Shown here piece by piece: positions 1-8,228 of a DNA stretch of 64,000 bases. The notes beneath the pieces are model-generated. The model had not been told where the DNA came from and ran no database searches. It worked only from the letters and a program-made list of their open reading frames with translations. A program made the translations under genes and the position numbers. Every line of letters begins with the position of its first letter. The first letter of the stretch is position 1. The DNA is from Nakamurella antarctica (lineage in GTDB: Bacteria; Actinomycetota; Actinomycetes; Mycobacteriales; Nakamurellaceae), in assembly GCF_003860405.1 (NCBI RefSeq), contig NZ_CP034170.1:1736001-1800000 (forward strand), written 5' to 3'.

Positions 1-1518
1 GGGGCGCTGAAGAAGGTCGGCACGCCAAAGGACAAAAAACTCCAGCTCAAGGCCGGATTCACAGCAACGGAGCCAGCACCCCTAGAGGAGAAGATACCGA
101 TTATCGGTGGGTTGGCCAAAGCGATTAACAGCAGTAAAAAGCGAGTTGATGATGGCCAGGCGCACGACAAAGTGGTGGTGAAGCCTGTCTCCGTCGAGAC
201 ACAGGCATCTCTCGGCTTTGGTTCTGCCACCAGCATTTTTACCGGACTTATCTCGTCTGTAAGCGGCATTATGAAGATGGCCAAAGCGATCCAGACGGCG
301 CACGGCGAGCGCACACCCCGCAACATTATGCGGGCGGCAAAGGCGTGTGCGGAGGGCGCCAGCTCGGTCGCAGGGGTCGGTCGATCTTCTGCCGAGCTGG
401 CGAAAGCTATCAGCCCAGGAATCACAGCTTCGGTAGGAAGCGTCATCCCCGGCTTCAACATCTTCATCACGGTGATGTCAATCGTGAGGAACGCACTGAG
501 CTTGGCGGACATGTCCATGCGCGTCAACGACACCAGCAATCAACTCTTTGAGGCTCGCTCACGCACCAACGGCACGGGCGTCGACGTCATGATCTACCCA
601 CTGCAACACGTGGCCTCGGTCTATGCCAAAAAGTTGGAACAAACCGTCTGGGACACTGCCATCAGCATCAGCGAATTTGCCACCAGCGTCGCCACAGTTG
701 CCAGCGGCGGTGGTTACGGAATACCGGTGGCGGTACAAGCGGGCGTCAAACTCATCGACCTTTTGCACACGGCTGGCCACTTCATTGCCGACCAAGTTAT
801 TGCCGTCCAAGCGCAGTCGTCGCGGAAGGACGCGATGCTATCGCTCGAAGGCGCGGCAGAAAATCAACTCCGCAAGGACCCATCGATGGCAGTGGACGGG
901 ATCATCGTCCAAGCAAAGGACAAAAAGGACCCCATCGCTATCAAGTTCCTACTGGGCCACGGCGTCGAAGAGGCGGACATTGCCGCAGGCAAGATCGGCA
1001 AGATCCGGGAAATTGTGTTGGGTGAAATCGGCGAATCCGGCGACCCCCTGACGGCCTACCAGAGCTTCAAGAAAACAGCGGGCGGTGTCCTGACCTCTGC
1101 CAAGGGCGTTGGCGACAAGTGGTCCAAAACGGGGGCGCTCGCTTCCGACCGGAACAGCCTGGAGGGCGGCACTTCTCGTGGTTTTCGCTGGCGGCTGAAG
1201 ATGATGTTCAAAGGGGCGGACAAGTTTGACCGATCGTTGAACAAAACATCGGTGGTAAAAACTGCGAAAGAGGCGGCGGATGGCAAAGGCCAGAGCCAGC
1301 AGCCGACCGCCGAAGAAAATCACGTGCTGCTGACCGTTGGAAAACTTCGGCTCTTCCGTTCAGCAACCGCAGATCAGTTTCAGAATTTTATGGAAATGGT
1401 AGAGAAGCTCGACGACACCGTCATTACTGACGCGATTGCACTGCCCGAAAACGACGAGGCTCGCGGCGCACTTGAAGCGCTGCTCGTCGACCGCGCGCAA
1501 GCATTGGCGAAGGTCTAA
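1..1518 (+). CDS. Unrecognised protein, 5'-truncated by the window edge
   Basis: The reading frame is open from base 1 through to the TAA at 1516-1518, so the true start lies outside the window; a TTG at 112 is only an internal possibility. About 505 residues are visible. The first ~35 are Lys/Pro-rich. A long Gly/Ala/Ser-rich, alternately hydrophobic part follows (bases ~210-560 and ~650-800), then a charged helical C-terminus. There is no signal peptide in view and no catalytic motif I can name. The weakly hydrophobic, Gly/Ala-rich helices recall C-terminal regions of large secreted or injected actinobacterial proteins such as DUF4157-type proteins of contractile injection loci, but this is composition only. 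The stop overlaps the ATG of the next gene (TAATG), so the two are probably translated together. Confidence 0.6.
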   Translation, partial: GALKKVGTPKDKKLQLKAGFTATEPAPLEEKIPIIGGLAKAINSSKKRVDDGQAHDKVVVKPVSVETQASLGFGSATSIFTGLISSVSGIMKMAKAIQTAHGERTPRNIMRAAKACAEGASSVAGVGRSSAELAKAISPGITASVGSVIPGFNIFITVMSIVRNALSLADMSMRVNDTSNQLFEARSRTNGTGVDVMIYPLQHVASVYAKKLEQTVWDTAISISEFATSVATVASGGGYGIPVAVQAGVKLIDLLHTAGHFIADQVIAVQAQSSRKDAMLSLEGAAENQLRKDPSMAVDGIIVQAKDKKDPIAIKFLLGHGVEEADIAAGKIGKIREIVLGEIGESGDPLTAYQSFKKTAGGVLTSAKGVGDKWSKTGALASDRNSLEGGTSRGFRWRLKMMFKGADKFDRSLNKTSVVKTAKEAADGKGQSQQPTAEENHVLLTVGKLRLFRSATADQFQNFMEMVEKLDDTVITDAIALPENDEARGALEALLVDRAQALAKV

Positions 1519-1991
1519 TGCCCGACACCCCCGTGCTGCCTAGCCTTCTGGAGCGCACGGTGGCATCGCTGCAGAACGATGGGCGTCTGGTTAAAACAGA
1601 CTGGGACCTTGAAACCTTCGACGTGCTCGCAACTCGCGACGGTGCCGAGAACGTTCTTGGTGTCGCCAAACCCTCCACCGGTACCGTCGTCTTCTACTAT
1701 GTGTGGCCCAAAGTTATTGCCCACGAGTATGTTTCACTCATGCTGGAATTTGTAGCGCGAGCAAACTGCGATCTGTACACCAGTGCTTTTGAATTTGATC
1801 CAGACAGCGGCATCGTTTCTGTGCGGGCGGGGGCAGAGATCGGCAACGACTCGGTGAATAGAGATGCAGAGTCCGCCTTTCTGATCAACGCGCTCGACGA
1901 GGTCGAACGGGCGGGCGCACTTTACGACTCAGTGGTGCGGGCAGTGGGGTCGGGCAACATGTCTGCTATCCAGGCCGCCAGCAGCATCTAG
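1518..1991 (+). CDS. YbjN/CesT-like small protein, possible chaperone
   Basis: A 157-residue acidic protein whose ATG (1518-1520) overlaps the preceding stop. Its pattern resembles the YbjN / type III secretion chaperone-like fold: a central hydrophobic strand with FYYVWPKV, a helix containing EFVARANCDLY, the FEFDPDSGIVSVR hairpin, and a C-terminal helix. In YbjN-like proteins the 'RAN...L..F.F....G.V..R' arrangement is typical. Proteins of this fold often act as small partners or chaperones of a larger protein encoded next door. Tight coupling to the upstream gene suggests it binds that product, but this is inference; the family assignment is from pattern only. Confidence 0.6.
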   Translation: MPDTPVLPSLLERTVASLQNDGRLVKTDWDLETFDVLATRDGAENVLGVAKPSTGTVVFYYVWPKVIAHEYVSLMLEFVARANCDLYTSAFEFDPDSGIVSVRAGAEIGNDSVNRDAESAFLINALDEVERAGALYDSVVRAVGSGNMSAIQAASSI

Positions 1992-2052
1992 CTGGACTTT
2001 CTCCTTGCTGTGACAGGGAAGGTGTTCAACGCACTCAGATCGCTGCCGGGTG

Positions 2053-2970
2053 TTAATGCGCGCGGTGGTCCTGCACCGTCATTCGTGGTGCAAATTTAGG
2101 TTTCACCGCCGCTGGGTGGTTTTGCAACAGCCGCACCACCCGATGTCTCTGGCCGGCCCAGGGCCGTAGGAGTGCCACCATCTGTTCGTCGTCTATTTTG
2201 CGGCCTACCAGCGACCAACCCACAAATGCTGCCAAGTGGAAATCACCCACGGAGAGAGCGTCGGCGTCGCCCCACACTCGTTGGGCGACTTCAGCAGCCG
2301 TCCACACCCCGACCCCTGGGATCCTCATCAGAGCGGCCTGGCCACCCGCGGCGCCAACAGCCTGCACTGTTTCAATCATCTTCAAGGCCGCCATAATGGT
2401 GGCGGCGCGGCGAGGATCCACCCCTGCGGTATGCCAGACCCAGGAGGGCACTAGCTGCCACTGCCGCACCGTTGGCACTACCCACAGGGGAAACGGGGTA
2501 GGCCCTGGAGCTGGTTCACCATAGGCCCGCACCAAATAAGCCCACGACCTTCGCGCGGACCCACCGTCAACTTTTTGTTCAAGAATTGCAGGCACCAACG
2601 ATTCCAAAACTGCTCCTGTGTGCGAAAGCCGCAAACCGGGCGAACGACGGACTGAATCCGCCACCAAGGGATGGCCGGGCTGGAATGTAGCGACGTCATC
2701 TGTGGCCCCCAGCAACTTTGGCACCGACTCGATGAACTCCGCCGCGCCCGGGCCCCATGCTCGGACATGGATTTCGTGCAGGCCCCGCTGCCAGATACGA
2801 GCACTTACCGGTCCAGACGACAACCGACTTGTTCGCCAGATTGCGCCATCGGGGGCGTTTTGATGGACCGGATCACTACCGCCACGGCGCAAGGGCGAGA
2901 GGACCAACCGGATATTCACCGGGTATGCGGGACGCCAACAGGTGACGATGGAGCGAACGGGATCTGTCAC
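2053..2970 (-). CDS. DNA-3-methyladenine glycosylase (AlkA/HhH-GPD family)
   Basis: About 305 residues. The C-terminal half carries the helix-hairpin-helix-GPD signature: MRIPGVGVWTAAEVAQRVWG, then VGDFHLAAFVGW with the conserved Asp of the HhH-GPD superfamily. These enzymes excise alkylated purines in base-excision repair. The N-terminal half (PVNIRLVLSPLRRG, DGAIWRTSR) matches the accessory domain of actinobacterial AlkA-like proteins. I chose the GTG at 2970 because GGAGG lies about 10 bases upstream and homologues start near this point; an upstream start at 3045 is open but lacks such support. The gene is convergent with the unit at 112-1991. Confidence 0.85.
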   Translation of the reverse strand: MTDPVRSIVTCWRPAYPVNIRLVLSPLRRGGSDPVHQNAPDGAIWRTSRLSSGPVSARIWQRGLHEIHVRAWGPGAAEFIESVPKLLGATDDVATFQPGHPLVADSVRRSPGLRLSHTGAVLESLVPAILEQKVDGGSARRSWAYLVRAYGEPAPGPTPFPLWVVPTVRQWQLVPSWVWHTAGVDPRRAATIMAALKMIETVQAVGAAGGQAALMRIPGVGVWTAAEVAQRVWGDADALSVGDFHLAAFVGWSLVGRKIDDEQMVALLRPWAGQRHRVVRLLQNHPAAVKPKFAPRMTVQDHRAH

Positions 2971-3226
2971 GTGCTTGGCTCCCTCCCCGAAAACTGTTGT
3001 TGTTAAAAGTATGTGGACGCGAGAGTAAGACAAAAGCGCTGACAATCAGCGTTCCCCGACTTCAGAATACCGACCGTGGTCTCTCTGCCTTTTGATCACG
3101 TAAAGTAGCATTGCAGTTACATACGGTGAAAAAATTAGACCTTCTAAAGATATTCGAGACTGTTCATTCTGTCCCTTGTGTCACCACCACAATGGACAAG
3201 TACCGCTGCCTTGAGGAGAAATCTGC

Positions 3227-4204
3227 GTGCGACACTCGAATTTACGACTGCTCAACCCTCCCCGCCCAACGGTGCGCAACGCGCTGACATTCCTCACGAT
3301 CCTGATTGCCGGGGTGGTAGGTCCCACCACCCTTGCTGCCGCCACTCCTCCTGACGCCGTTGCCACCCAGAGCACCAGCGCTGCCACTGCTTCCGAGGAC
3401 AATGGCTCCCAACCGGCCGAAGCAGCACCGGTGACCACAGCAGCGCCGGCCGACCTAACCTCAGAGGGCGTCGAGAAGGGCGACGCGACGCAGACCGCAG
3501 CGCGCACGGCGCCGGCCACCACTGGATCCACCAGCACTGCACCCACCACCACTGCACCCACCACCAGCGCACCCACCACCAGCACACCCAGCACCAGCGG
3601 ATCCAGCAGCACTGCACCCACCACCACTGCACCCACCACCAGCGGGCCGAAGCCTGGCGAGGTACAACTCGTCGATGCCTACGCACTGTGGATGCTTTTT
3701 TCCGCCAAAACCACGGCGGGGCAGATTCAGCCCCCCGGAAATAGCGAAGTGGCCTATGTGGCGCCGAATTTAGTCACGAACACTCAGTGGCTCAGGGAAG
3801 CCGCCAGCCTCCCTGACCCTTCTACTTCCCCTACCAATAAGCTGACTCCGCGCACGCTGCAAATGGTCGAAGCGGTAATCGCGTCGGGCCAGCTGAAGAT
3901 GATCGATATCGGGTGCGTATCGGGGCGCGCAGGCGCGTCGGACCACCCAGGGGGACGAGCGTGCGACCTGTTCTTCAACTACCGCACGCCTGCTGGCGTG
4001 GCGGCTGGCTGGAAAATGGCGAACTGGCTGGTGGCAAATCAGGCAGTGCTGGGGGTCAAGTACGTGATCTGGCAGGGAAAAATCTGGGAACCCGCCACGC
4101 CGGTCGAGCCTTGGGACGTCTACAACTCATCGGTGTATGGCTGTCCCAACCCGGCCAATGTCACCGGTTGCCATTACGACCACGTGCACGTGTCTATGTT
4201 TTAA
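3227..4204 (+). CDS. Secreted Thr/Pro-rich protein with M15-like C-terminal domain
   Basis: A 325-residue protein starting at GTG 3227 with an AGGAG ribosome site about 9 bases upstream. It has an N-terminal hydrophobic signal segment (TFLTILIAGVVGPTTLAAA), a long low-complexity Ala/Thr/Pro/Ser linker (residues ~40-140), and a compact C-terminal domain. That domain has SDHPGGRACDLFF and a terminal CHYDHVHVSMF. The SDH...GRACDL plus YDHVHV pair is the metal-ligand pattern of M15-like (VanY/ARB-07466-like) domains found in secreted actinobacterial proteins that act on or bind the cell wall. Activity is inferred; the linker probably spans the wall. Confidence 0.75.
   Translation: MRHSNLRLLNPPRPTVRNALTFLTILIAGVVGPTTLAAATPPDAVATQSTSAATASEDNGSQPAEAAPVTTAAPADLTSEGVEKGDATQTAARTAPATTGSTSTAPTTTAPTTSAPTTSTPSTSGSSSTAPTTTAPTTSGPKPGEVQLVDAYALWMLFSAKTTAGQIQPPGNSEVAYVAPNLVTNTQWLREAASLPDPSTSPTNKLTPRTLQMVEAVIASGQLKMIDIGCVSGRAGASDHPGGRACDLFFNYRTPAGVAAGWKMANWLVANQAVLGVKYVIWQGKIWEPATPVEPWDVYNSSVYGCPNPANVTGCHYDHVHVSMF
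3528..3648 (+). repeat. Thr/Pro/Ser/Ala-coding tandem repeat
   Basis: Degenerate 12-15-base units encode repeated P-T-T-(T/S)-A pentapeptides inside the linker of the secreted protein. All units are multiples of three, so copy number changes would alter linker length without shifting frame. Confidence 0.75.
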
Positions 4205-4244
4205 CCACTCGGCGGGGTGCGCCTGCCAAAAAATGCCGTTCCAG

Positions 4245-4292
4245 TGGTCGCTGAGCCCCGGATACATCAAGATTTACGGGGCTCAGCGACCA
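4245..4292. terminator. Perfect inverted repeat between convergent genes
   Basis: A 16-base arm (4245-4260, TGGTCGCTGAGCCCCG) is perfectly complementary to 4277-4292, with a 16-base loop. It sits between two convergent genes (stops at 4204 and 4303), so a bidirectional terminator is the simplest reading. No T-tract follows on either strand and the loop is unusually long. Confidence 0.6.
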
Positions 4293-4302
4293 GGCGGCCT
4301 GA

Positions 4303-4677
4303 TCAGCTCACGCCTAGCAGATCAATCACAAAGATCAGTGTTTTACCCGAAAGCTGGTGTCCCCCACCGGCTGGGCCGTACGCCTGGTGCGGCGGCACAA
4401 CTAGCTTGCGGCGGCCGCCCACCTTCATTCCGGGGATGCCCACCTGCCAGCCAGCGATGAGGCTACGCAACGGGAAATTGATGGACTGGCTGCGGCTCCA
4501 TGAGGAATCGAACTCGGCGCCGGTATCGAACTCCACGCCCAGGTAATGCACGTCCACGGTGGAGCCAGCGCTTGCTTCGGCGCCTTCGCCAAGGGTGATG
4601 TCGGTTATTTCCAGCTCGGCGGGCGCGGGCCCGGTGGGGAAGTCAACTTCGGGCTTGGAGGCAGAGGTATCAGTCAT
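4303..4677 (-). CDS. FKBP-type peptidyl-prolyl isomerase
   Basis: A 124-residue cytoplasmic protein made of one FKBP domain, which catalyses cis-trans isomerisation of proline peptide bonds. Visible family features are VHYLGVEFDTGAEFDSSW, LIAGWQVGIPGMKVGGRR, VPPHQAYGP and the closing FVIDLLGV, which form the hydrophobic pocket. The ATG at 4677 follows an in-frame upstream extension (to 4695) that looks like non-coding sequence, so the shorter form is preferred. There is no signal peptide or membrane anchor. Confidence 0.93.
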   Translation of the reverse strand: MTDTSASKPEVDFPTGPAPAELEITDITLGEGAEASAGSTVDVHYLGVEFDTGAEFDSSWSRSQSINFPLRSLIAGWQVGIPGMKVGGRRKLVVPPHQAYGPAGGGHQLSGKTLIFVIDLLGVS

Positions 4678-4778
4678 CCCCCTATCCAACCGCACGGGCG
4701 CCCCGGATGCACACCGTCGCCCGAAGCCCGCCGCCCGTCGCCCTAGCGCATCGGCAGCTCTGGCGAGGCAGGCCCGAG

Positions 4779-5657
4779 TCAGGTGAGCAGTCGCGACATT
4801 CCCCGGTCAGCGAGCTTGCGTCCCCCGGTCTGGCACGTCGGGCAATATTGCAGGCTCTTGTCGGCGAACTCGACCTGCGCCACGGTGTCCCCGCACACCG
4901 GGCACGGCAACCCGAACATTCCATGAACCCGCATTCCGCTGCGCTTCTCGCCTTTGAGCCGCGCAGCCTCTTGGCCCTCTAATCGCGAGCTGGCCGTGAT
5001 GAGTACCGATCGCATCGAAGCGTAGAGGCGAGCAACGGCGTCATCCGTGAGCTTTTTCGCAACCGCGAACGGCGAAACCATTGCGGTGTGCAGGATCTCG
5101 TCAGAGTAGGCGTTGCCGATACCTGCCAAGCTCCGTTGGTCGGTGATGACGTTTTTTACCCGCGACGGGCTCCGAGCCATTAAATCTGCGAACTGCTCGA
5201 GAGTGAGGGTCAGCGCATCCGGACCTAGGGCCGCAACACCCGGTACCTGCAGTGGATCCTTCACCAACCACAACGTCATTGATTTGCGACTTCCAGCCTC
5301 GGTGAGGTCAAAACCGGATCCATTCTCGAACCACAGCCGCATTGCTATGGGTCCGCCCATTTTCGGCATAACGGAAGAGAGTGCGTCGGACCACCTAAGC
5401 CAGCCAGCTCGCGCCAAAAACAGCACCAAGTGGATTGGCCGATCCGCCTGTCTCGAAGAAGACGGTGAGAATTGGAAGTCAAGAAATTTGCCGTGCCGGG
5501 TCGTTGCCGTCAGAGTGGCACCAACCAAAGCCGCGGGTGCGGGTTCAACCGTGGCGAGCAAGCCCAATGCTGACACGCTGACTTTCGAAACCTTCTGCCC
5601 GCCTCCGTTTTCGGCGACGAACGACGTCAAGGCGGCGACCTCTGGAAGCTCCGGCAT
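4779..5657 (-). CDS. Fpg/Nei family DNA glycosylase
   Basis: A 292-residue bifunctional base-excision enzyme. It begins MPELPEV: the Pro2/Glu3 N-terminus exposed after Met removal is the catalytic group of the Fpg/Nei family, which fixes the start at 5657. Further family features are the helix-two-turn-helix segment with RSLAGIGNAYSDEILH, which contacts DNA, and a C-terminal zinc finger CPVCG...YCPTCQTGGRKLADR. The substrate (8-oxoguanine or oxidised pyrimidines) cannot be settled from this. It stands alone on the minus strand between the FKBP and SRPBCC genes. Confidence 0.92.
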   Translation of the reverse strand: MPELPEVAALTSFVAENGGGQKVSKVSVSALGLLATVEPAPAALVGATLTATTRHGKFLDFQFSPSSSRQADRPIHLVLFLARAGWLRWSDALSSVMPKMGGPIAMRLWFENGSGFDLTEAGSRKSMTLWLVKDPLQVPGVAALGPDALTLTLEQFADLMARSPSRVKNVITDQRSLAGIGNAYSDEILHTAMVSPFAVAKKLTDDAVARLYASMRSVLITASSRLEGQEAARLKGEKRSGMRVHGMFGLPCPVCGDTVAQVEFADKSLQYCPTCQTGGRKLADRGMSRLLT

Positions 5658-5722
5658 CCATCCATTCTGCACACCGGCGCACACTGCCGCGCCGCAGAGA
5701 TCTGCGGACTAGGCTCGGGTAG

Positions 5723-6163
5723 GTGATCACCGTGGAAGAAACCCTCATCAGCAAGCTCGATGCCCCCCAGGCCTTCGCCTATTTGCGCGAGTTCGAGCAC
5801 ACCATGCAGTGGGACCCGGGCACCCCCGTGGTTCGTAAAATTTCCGAGGGGCCAGCAGCGGTGGGATCGAAATACTATGCGGAGGCGGAGTTTCGCGGTA
5901 AGCGGCAGCCCATCGAGTACGTGGTCACAGAAATCGGGGAAGACCACATCCAGCTGCGCGGTGAAAATAAAACCGTGATCTCGGTGGACACCATCACCGT
6001 TCTCCCCAGCGCCGATGGCGCCACCGTTACCTATCGCGCCGAGTTCAGCCTCAAAGGGATTCTCAAAGTAGCCGAACCGTTTATGAAGGGCACATTCCAA
6101 AAGCTCGCGAAGCCCGCCATCGACGGCATGCGCACCAAACTCGACTCGATGGTCGCCTCTTAG
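5723..6163 (+). CDS. SRPBCC-fold (polyketide cyclase/START-like) protein
   Basis: A 146-residue protein of the SRPBCC superfamily: an N-terminal strand (ITVEETLISKL), a helix DAPQAFAYLREFEHTMQWDPG, a curved central sheet, and a long amphipathic C-terminal helix (FMKGTFQKLAKPAIDGMRTKL). Such proteins hold hydrophobic ligands, but no ligand can be predicted. The GTG at 5723 is used; a second GTG at 5735 is possible. It precedes tgt by about 50 bases on the same strand with no obvious functional link. Confidence 0.75.
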   Translation: MITVEETLISKLDAPQAFAYLREFEHTMQWDPGTPVVRKISEGPAAVGSKYYAEAEFRGKRQPIEYVVTEIGEDHIQLRGENKTVISVDTITVLPSADGATVTYRAEFSLKGILKVAEPFMKGTFQKLAKPAIDGMRTKLDSMVAS

Positions 6164-6211
6164 ACGCGCTGAGGAGAGACTTCCAGTTTCACCAATCAGT
6201 GCCTGCTCTGA

Positions 6212-7435
6212 TTGGCTGTGGAGGTGTCTGACGCCGAAAGCAACTTCCAACTGACCACCGAACTCGGACACAGCGAGCTCGGCCGCTCTGGCGTGATCTC
6301 AACGCCCCACGGCACTATCGCCACCCCGGCCTTCATCGCAGTGGGAACGAAGGCAACGGTCAAGGCCGTACTCCCGGAATCGATGGTCGGCTTAGGTGCA
6401 CAAGCGGTGCTGGCCAACGCTTACCACCTCTACCTGCAGCCAGGCTCGGACCTCATCGACGAGGCAGGTGGCCTGGGGAAGTTCATGAACTGGACGGGCC
6501 CCACCTTCACCGACAGCGGTGGTTTTCAAGTGCTCTCCCTCGGCGCCGGGTTCAAAAAAGTGTTGGCAATGGACGCGGGGAATGTCCGCGCTGACGACGT
6601 GATCGCCGAAGGCAAAACCCGACTGGCACACGTTGACGACGACGGGGTTACCTTCAAATCCCACTTAGACGGTTCACTGCACCGCTTTACCCCGGAAGTA
6701 TCGATGCAGATTCAGCACCAGCTGGGCGCCGATATCATCTTCGCCTTCGATGAGCTCACGACCCTGATGAATACGCGGGAGTACCAGGAGATGTCACTGG
6801 AGCGGACCCGCTTGTGGGCGCTGCGCTGTATTGCCGAACACCGCACACTCACCGAAAGTCGCGCGGAAAAGCCCTACCAGTCGTTGTTTGGCGTCATCCA
6901 AGGCGCGCAATATGAGGATCTGCGACGCAAAGCCGCACGCGATCTGGGCCAAATGGGGTTCGACGGTTTCGGGATCGGCGGCGCTTTGGAGAAGGAGAAC
7001 CTCGGCACCATCGTCCGCTGGGTCAACGAGGAACTTCCTGTCGACAAACCCCGTCATCTTCTCGGGATCAGCGAACCCGACGATATCTTCGTGGCGGTGC
7101 AAAACGGGATCGACACCTTCGACTGCGTCTCCCCCTCGCGGGTTGCGCGTAACGGAGCCATCTATACGCCAGTCGGTCGAGTCAACGTCACCAACAGCCG
7201 GTTCCGTCGAGATTTCGGTCCACTGAGCCAGGACTGCGGGTGCTACACCTGCTCCCACTACAGCAGGGCTTATCTGCATCACCTCTTCAAGGCGAAGGAG
7301 ATGATCTCGTGCACGTTGGCCACAATCCATAACGAAGCATTCATCGTCAAGCTCGTCGACGACATCCGAGTCAGCATTAACGACGGGACCTTTTTCGACT
7401 TCAAGGAGCAGTTCCTGGGCAGCTACTACAGCTAG
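6212..7435 (+). CDS. tgt: tRNA-guanine transglycosylase
   Basis: About 405 residues of the TGT family, which exchanges guanine-34 of Asp/Asn/His/Tyr tRNAs for a queuosine precursor or queuine. Seen are the substrate-binding DSGGFQVLSLG, the nucleophile region NGIDTFDCVSPSRVARNG, and the zinc site (CGCYTC...H). The start is uncertain among TTG 6212, GTG 6218 and GTG 6224. The adjacent convergent gene is a YhhQ-type queuosine-precursor transporter, so salvage of an imported base is the likely source. No queC/D/E/F biosynthesis genes are in the window. Its stop shares CTAG with the neighbour's stop. Confidence 0.93.
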   Translation: MAVEVSDAESNFQLTTELGHSELGRSGVISTPHGTIATPAFIAVGTKATVKAVLPESMVGLGAQAVLANAYHLYLQPGSDLIDEAGGLGKFMNWTGPTFTDSGGFQVLSLGAGFKKVLAMDAGNVRADDVIAEGKTRLAHVDDDGVTFKSHLDGSLHRFTPEVSMQIQHQLGADIIFAFDELTTLMNTREYQEMSLERTRLWALRCIAEHRTLTESRAEKPYQSLFGVIQGAQYEDLRRKAARDLGQMGFDGFGIGGALEKENLGTIVRWVNEELPVDKPRHLLGISEPDDIFVAVQNGIDTFDCVSPSRVARNGAIYTPVGRVNVTNSRFRRDFGPLSQDCGCYTCSHYSRAYLHHLFKAKEMISCTLATIHNEAFIVKLVDDIRVSINDGTFFDFKEQFLGSYYS

Positions 7436-8133
7436 CGTGCACTGATCGGAACAACGTCCTGGATAGCCTCCCGCTTCTTCACGTATTTGATGACGCGGTA
7501 GGTCACCGGGAGCATCACCGTTTCGATTCCCACCTTCCAGAGAAAACCGACCGTGATGTAGGACCACAGGTCTGAGGCGGACAACACCCCTGCAAAGGCG
7601 ACGGTGCAAAAAACCATGGTGTCGGCGGCTTCGCCCACGATGGTGGATCCGATCAAGCGGACCCAGAGGCGCCCCGTGCCGAACCTCTCCTTTAGCTTCA
7701 CCATTACGAACGCGTTGAGGAACTGTCCGACCAGGTACCCACACATGCTGGCAAGCACAATCCGCCAGACGAAACCGAGAATGTTCTCGTAGGAATCCTG
7801 TAAGCCCCAATCAGACTGTGCCGGCGTCATCTGAACGAGGTAGAAACTGAGCGTCGCCGTCAACGAAATGGCGAAACCTAGCAGGATGGTGCGCCTGGCC
7901 GCGCGCAGGCCGTACACCTCAGCGAGAACGTCGCCGAGAACGTACGTCAGCGGGAACAGCAGAGCGCCGCCGTCGGTAATGAACGGTCCACCAAAATCGA
8001 TGAGCTTGACTGCGCTGACGTTGGAGATCAACAGCAACGCGCAGAAGGCTGCGACCACGATGTGGTAGACGCTTCGCGAGCTCACCACTGCGGGTTCGAT
8101 AAAGTTCGAAATCGGTTTTGTCACGTGGATCAT
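7432..8133 (-). CDS. Queuosine precursor transporter, YhhQ/VUT family
   Basis: About 233 residues with roughly six hydrophobic segments. Family features include AVKLIDFGGPFITDGGALLFP, TYVLGDVLAEVYG, GYLVGQFLNAFVMVKLK and STIVGEAADTMVF. YhhQ-family proteins import queuosine precursors; here the partner enzyme tgt lies immediately next to it in convergent orientation, supporting that role. The start is uncertain: ATG 8133 is used, while a GTG at 8124 and a further upstream codon at 8154 are open. The stop codons of this gene and tgt overlap within the palindrome CTAG at 7432-7435. Confidence 0.88.
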   Translation of the reverse strand: MIHVTKPISNFIEPAVVSSRSVYHIVVAAFCALLLISNVSAVKLIDFGGPFITDGGALLFPLTYVLGDVLAEVYGLRAARRTILLGFAISLTATLSFYLVQMTPAQSDWGLQDSYENILGFVWRIVLASMCGYLVGQFLNAFVMVKLKERFGTGRLWVRLIGSTIVGEAADTMVFCTVAFAGVLSASDLWSYITVGFLWKVGIETVMLPVTYRVIKYVKKREAIQDVVPISAR

Positions 8134-8228
8134 CCAAGCAGCTCGCTGGGCCACGGCAAAGTCCTTGCCGCGGACATCACTATCGTAGGACGGCCACAGC
8201 TGCCGGACCTGGCATGATCGAGGACACT

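Noticed and set aside
3181-3686. Antisense frames full of Val/Gly or Trp/Cys over the Thr/Pro-rich linker
   Set aside because: They arise from the complementary strand of a codon-biased repeat; the plus-strand gene has a signal peptide, ribosome site and a recognisable domain.
6794-7810. 338-residue antisense frame over tgt and the transporter
   Set aside because: It crosses two recognisable genes and has no protein-like features.
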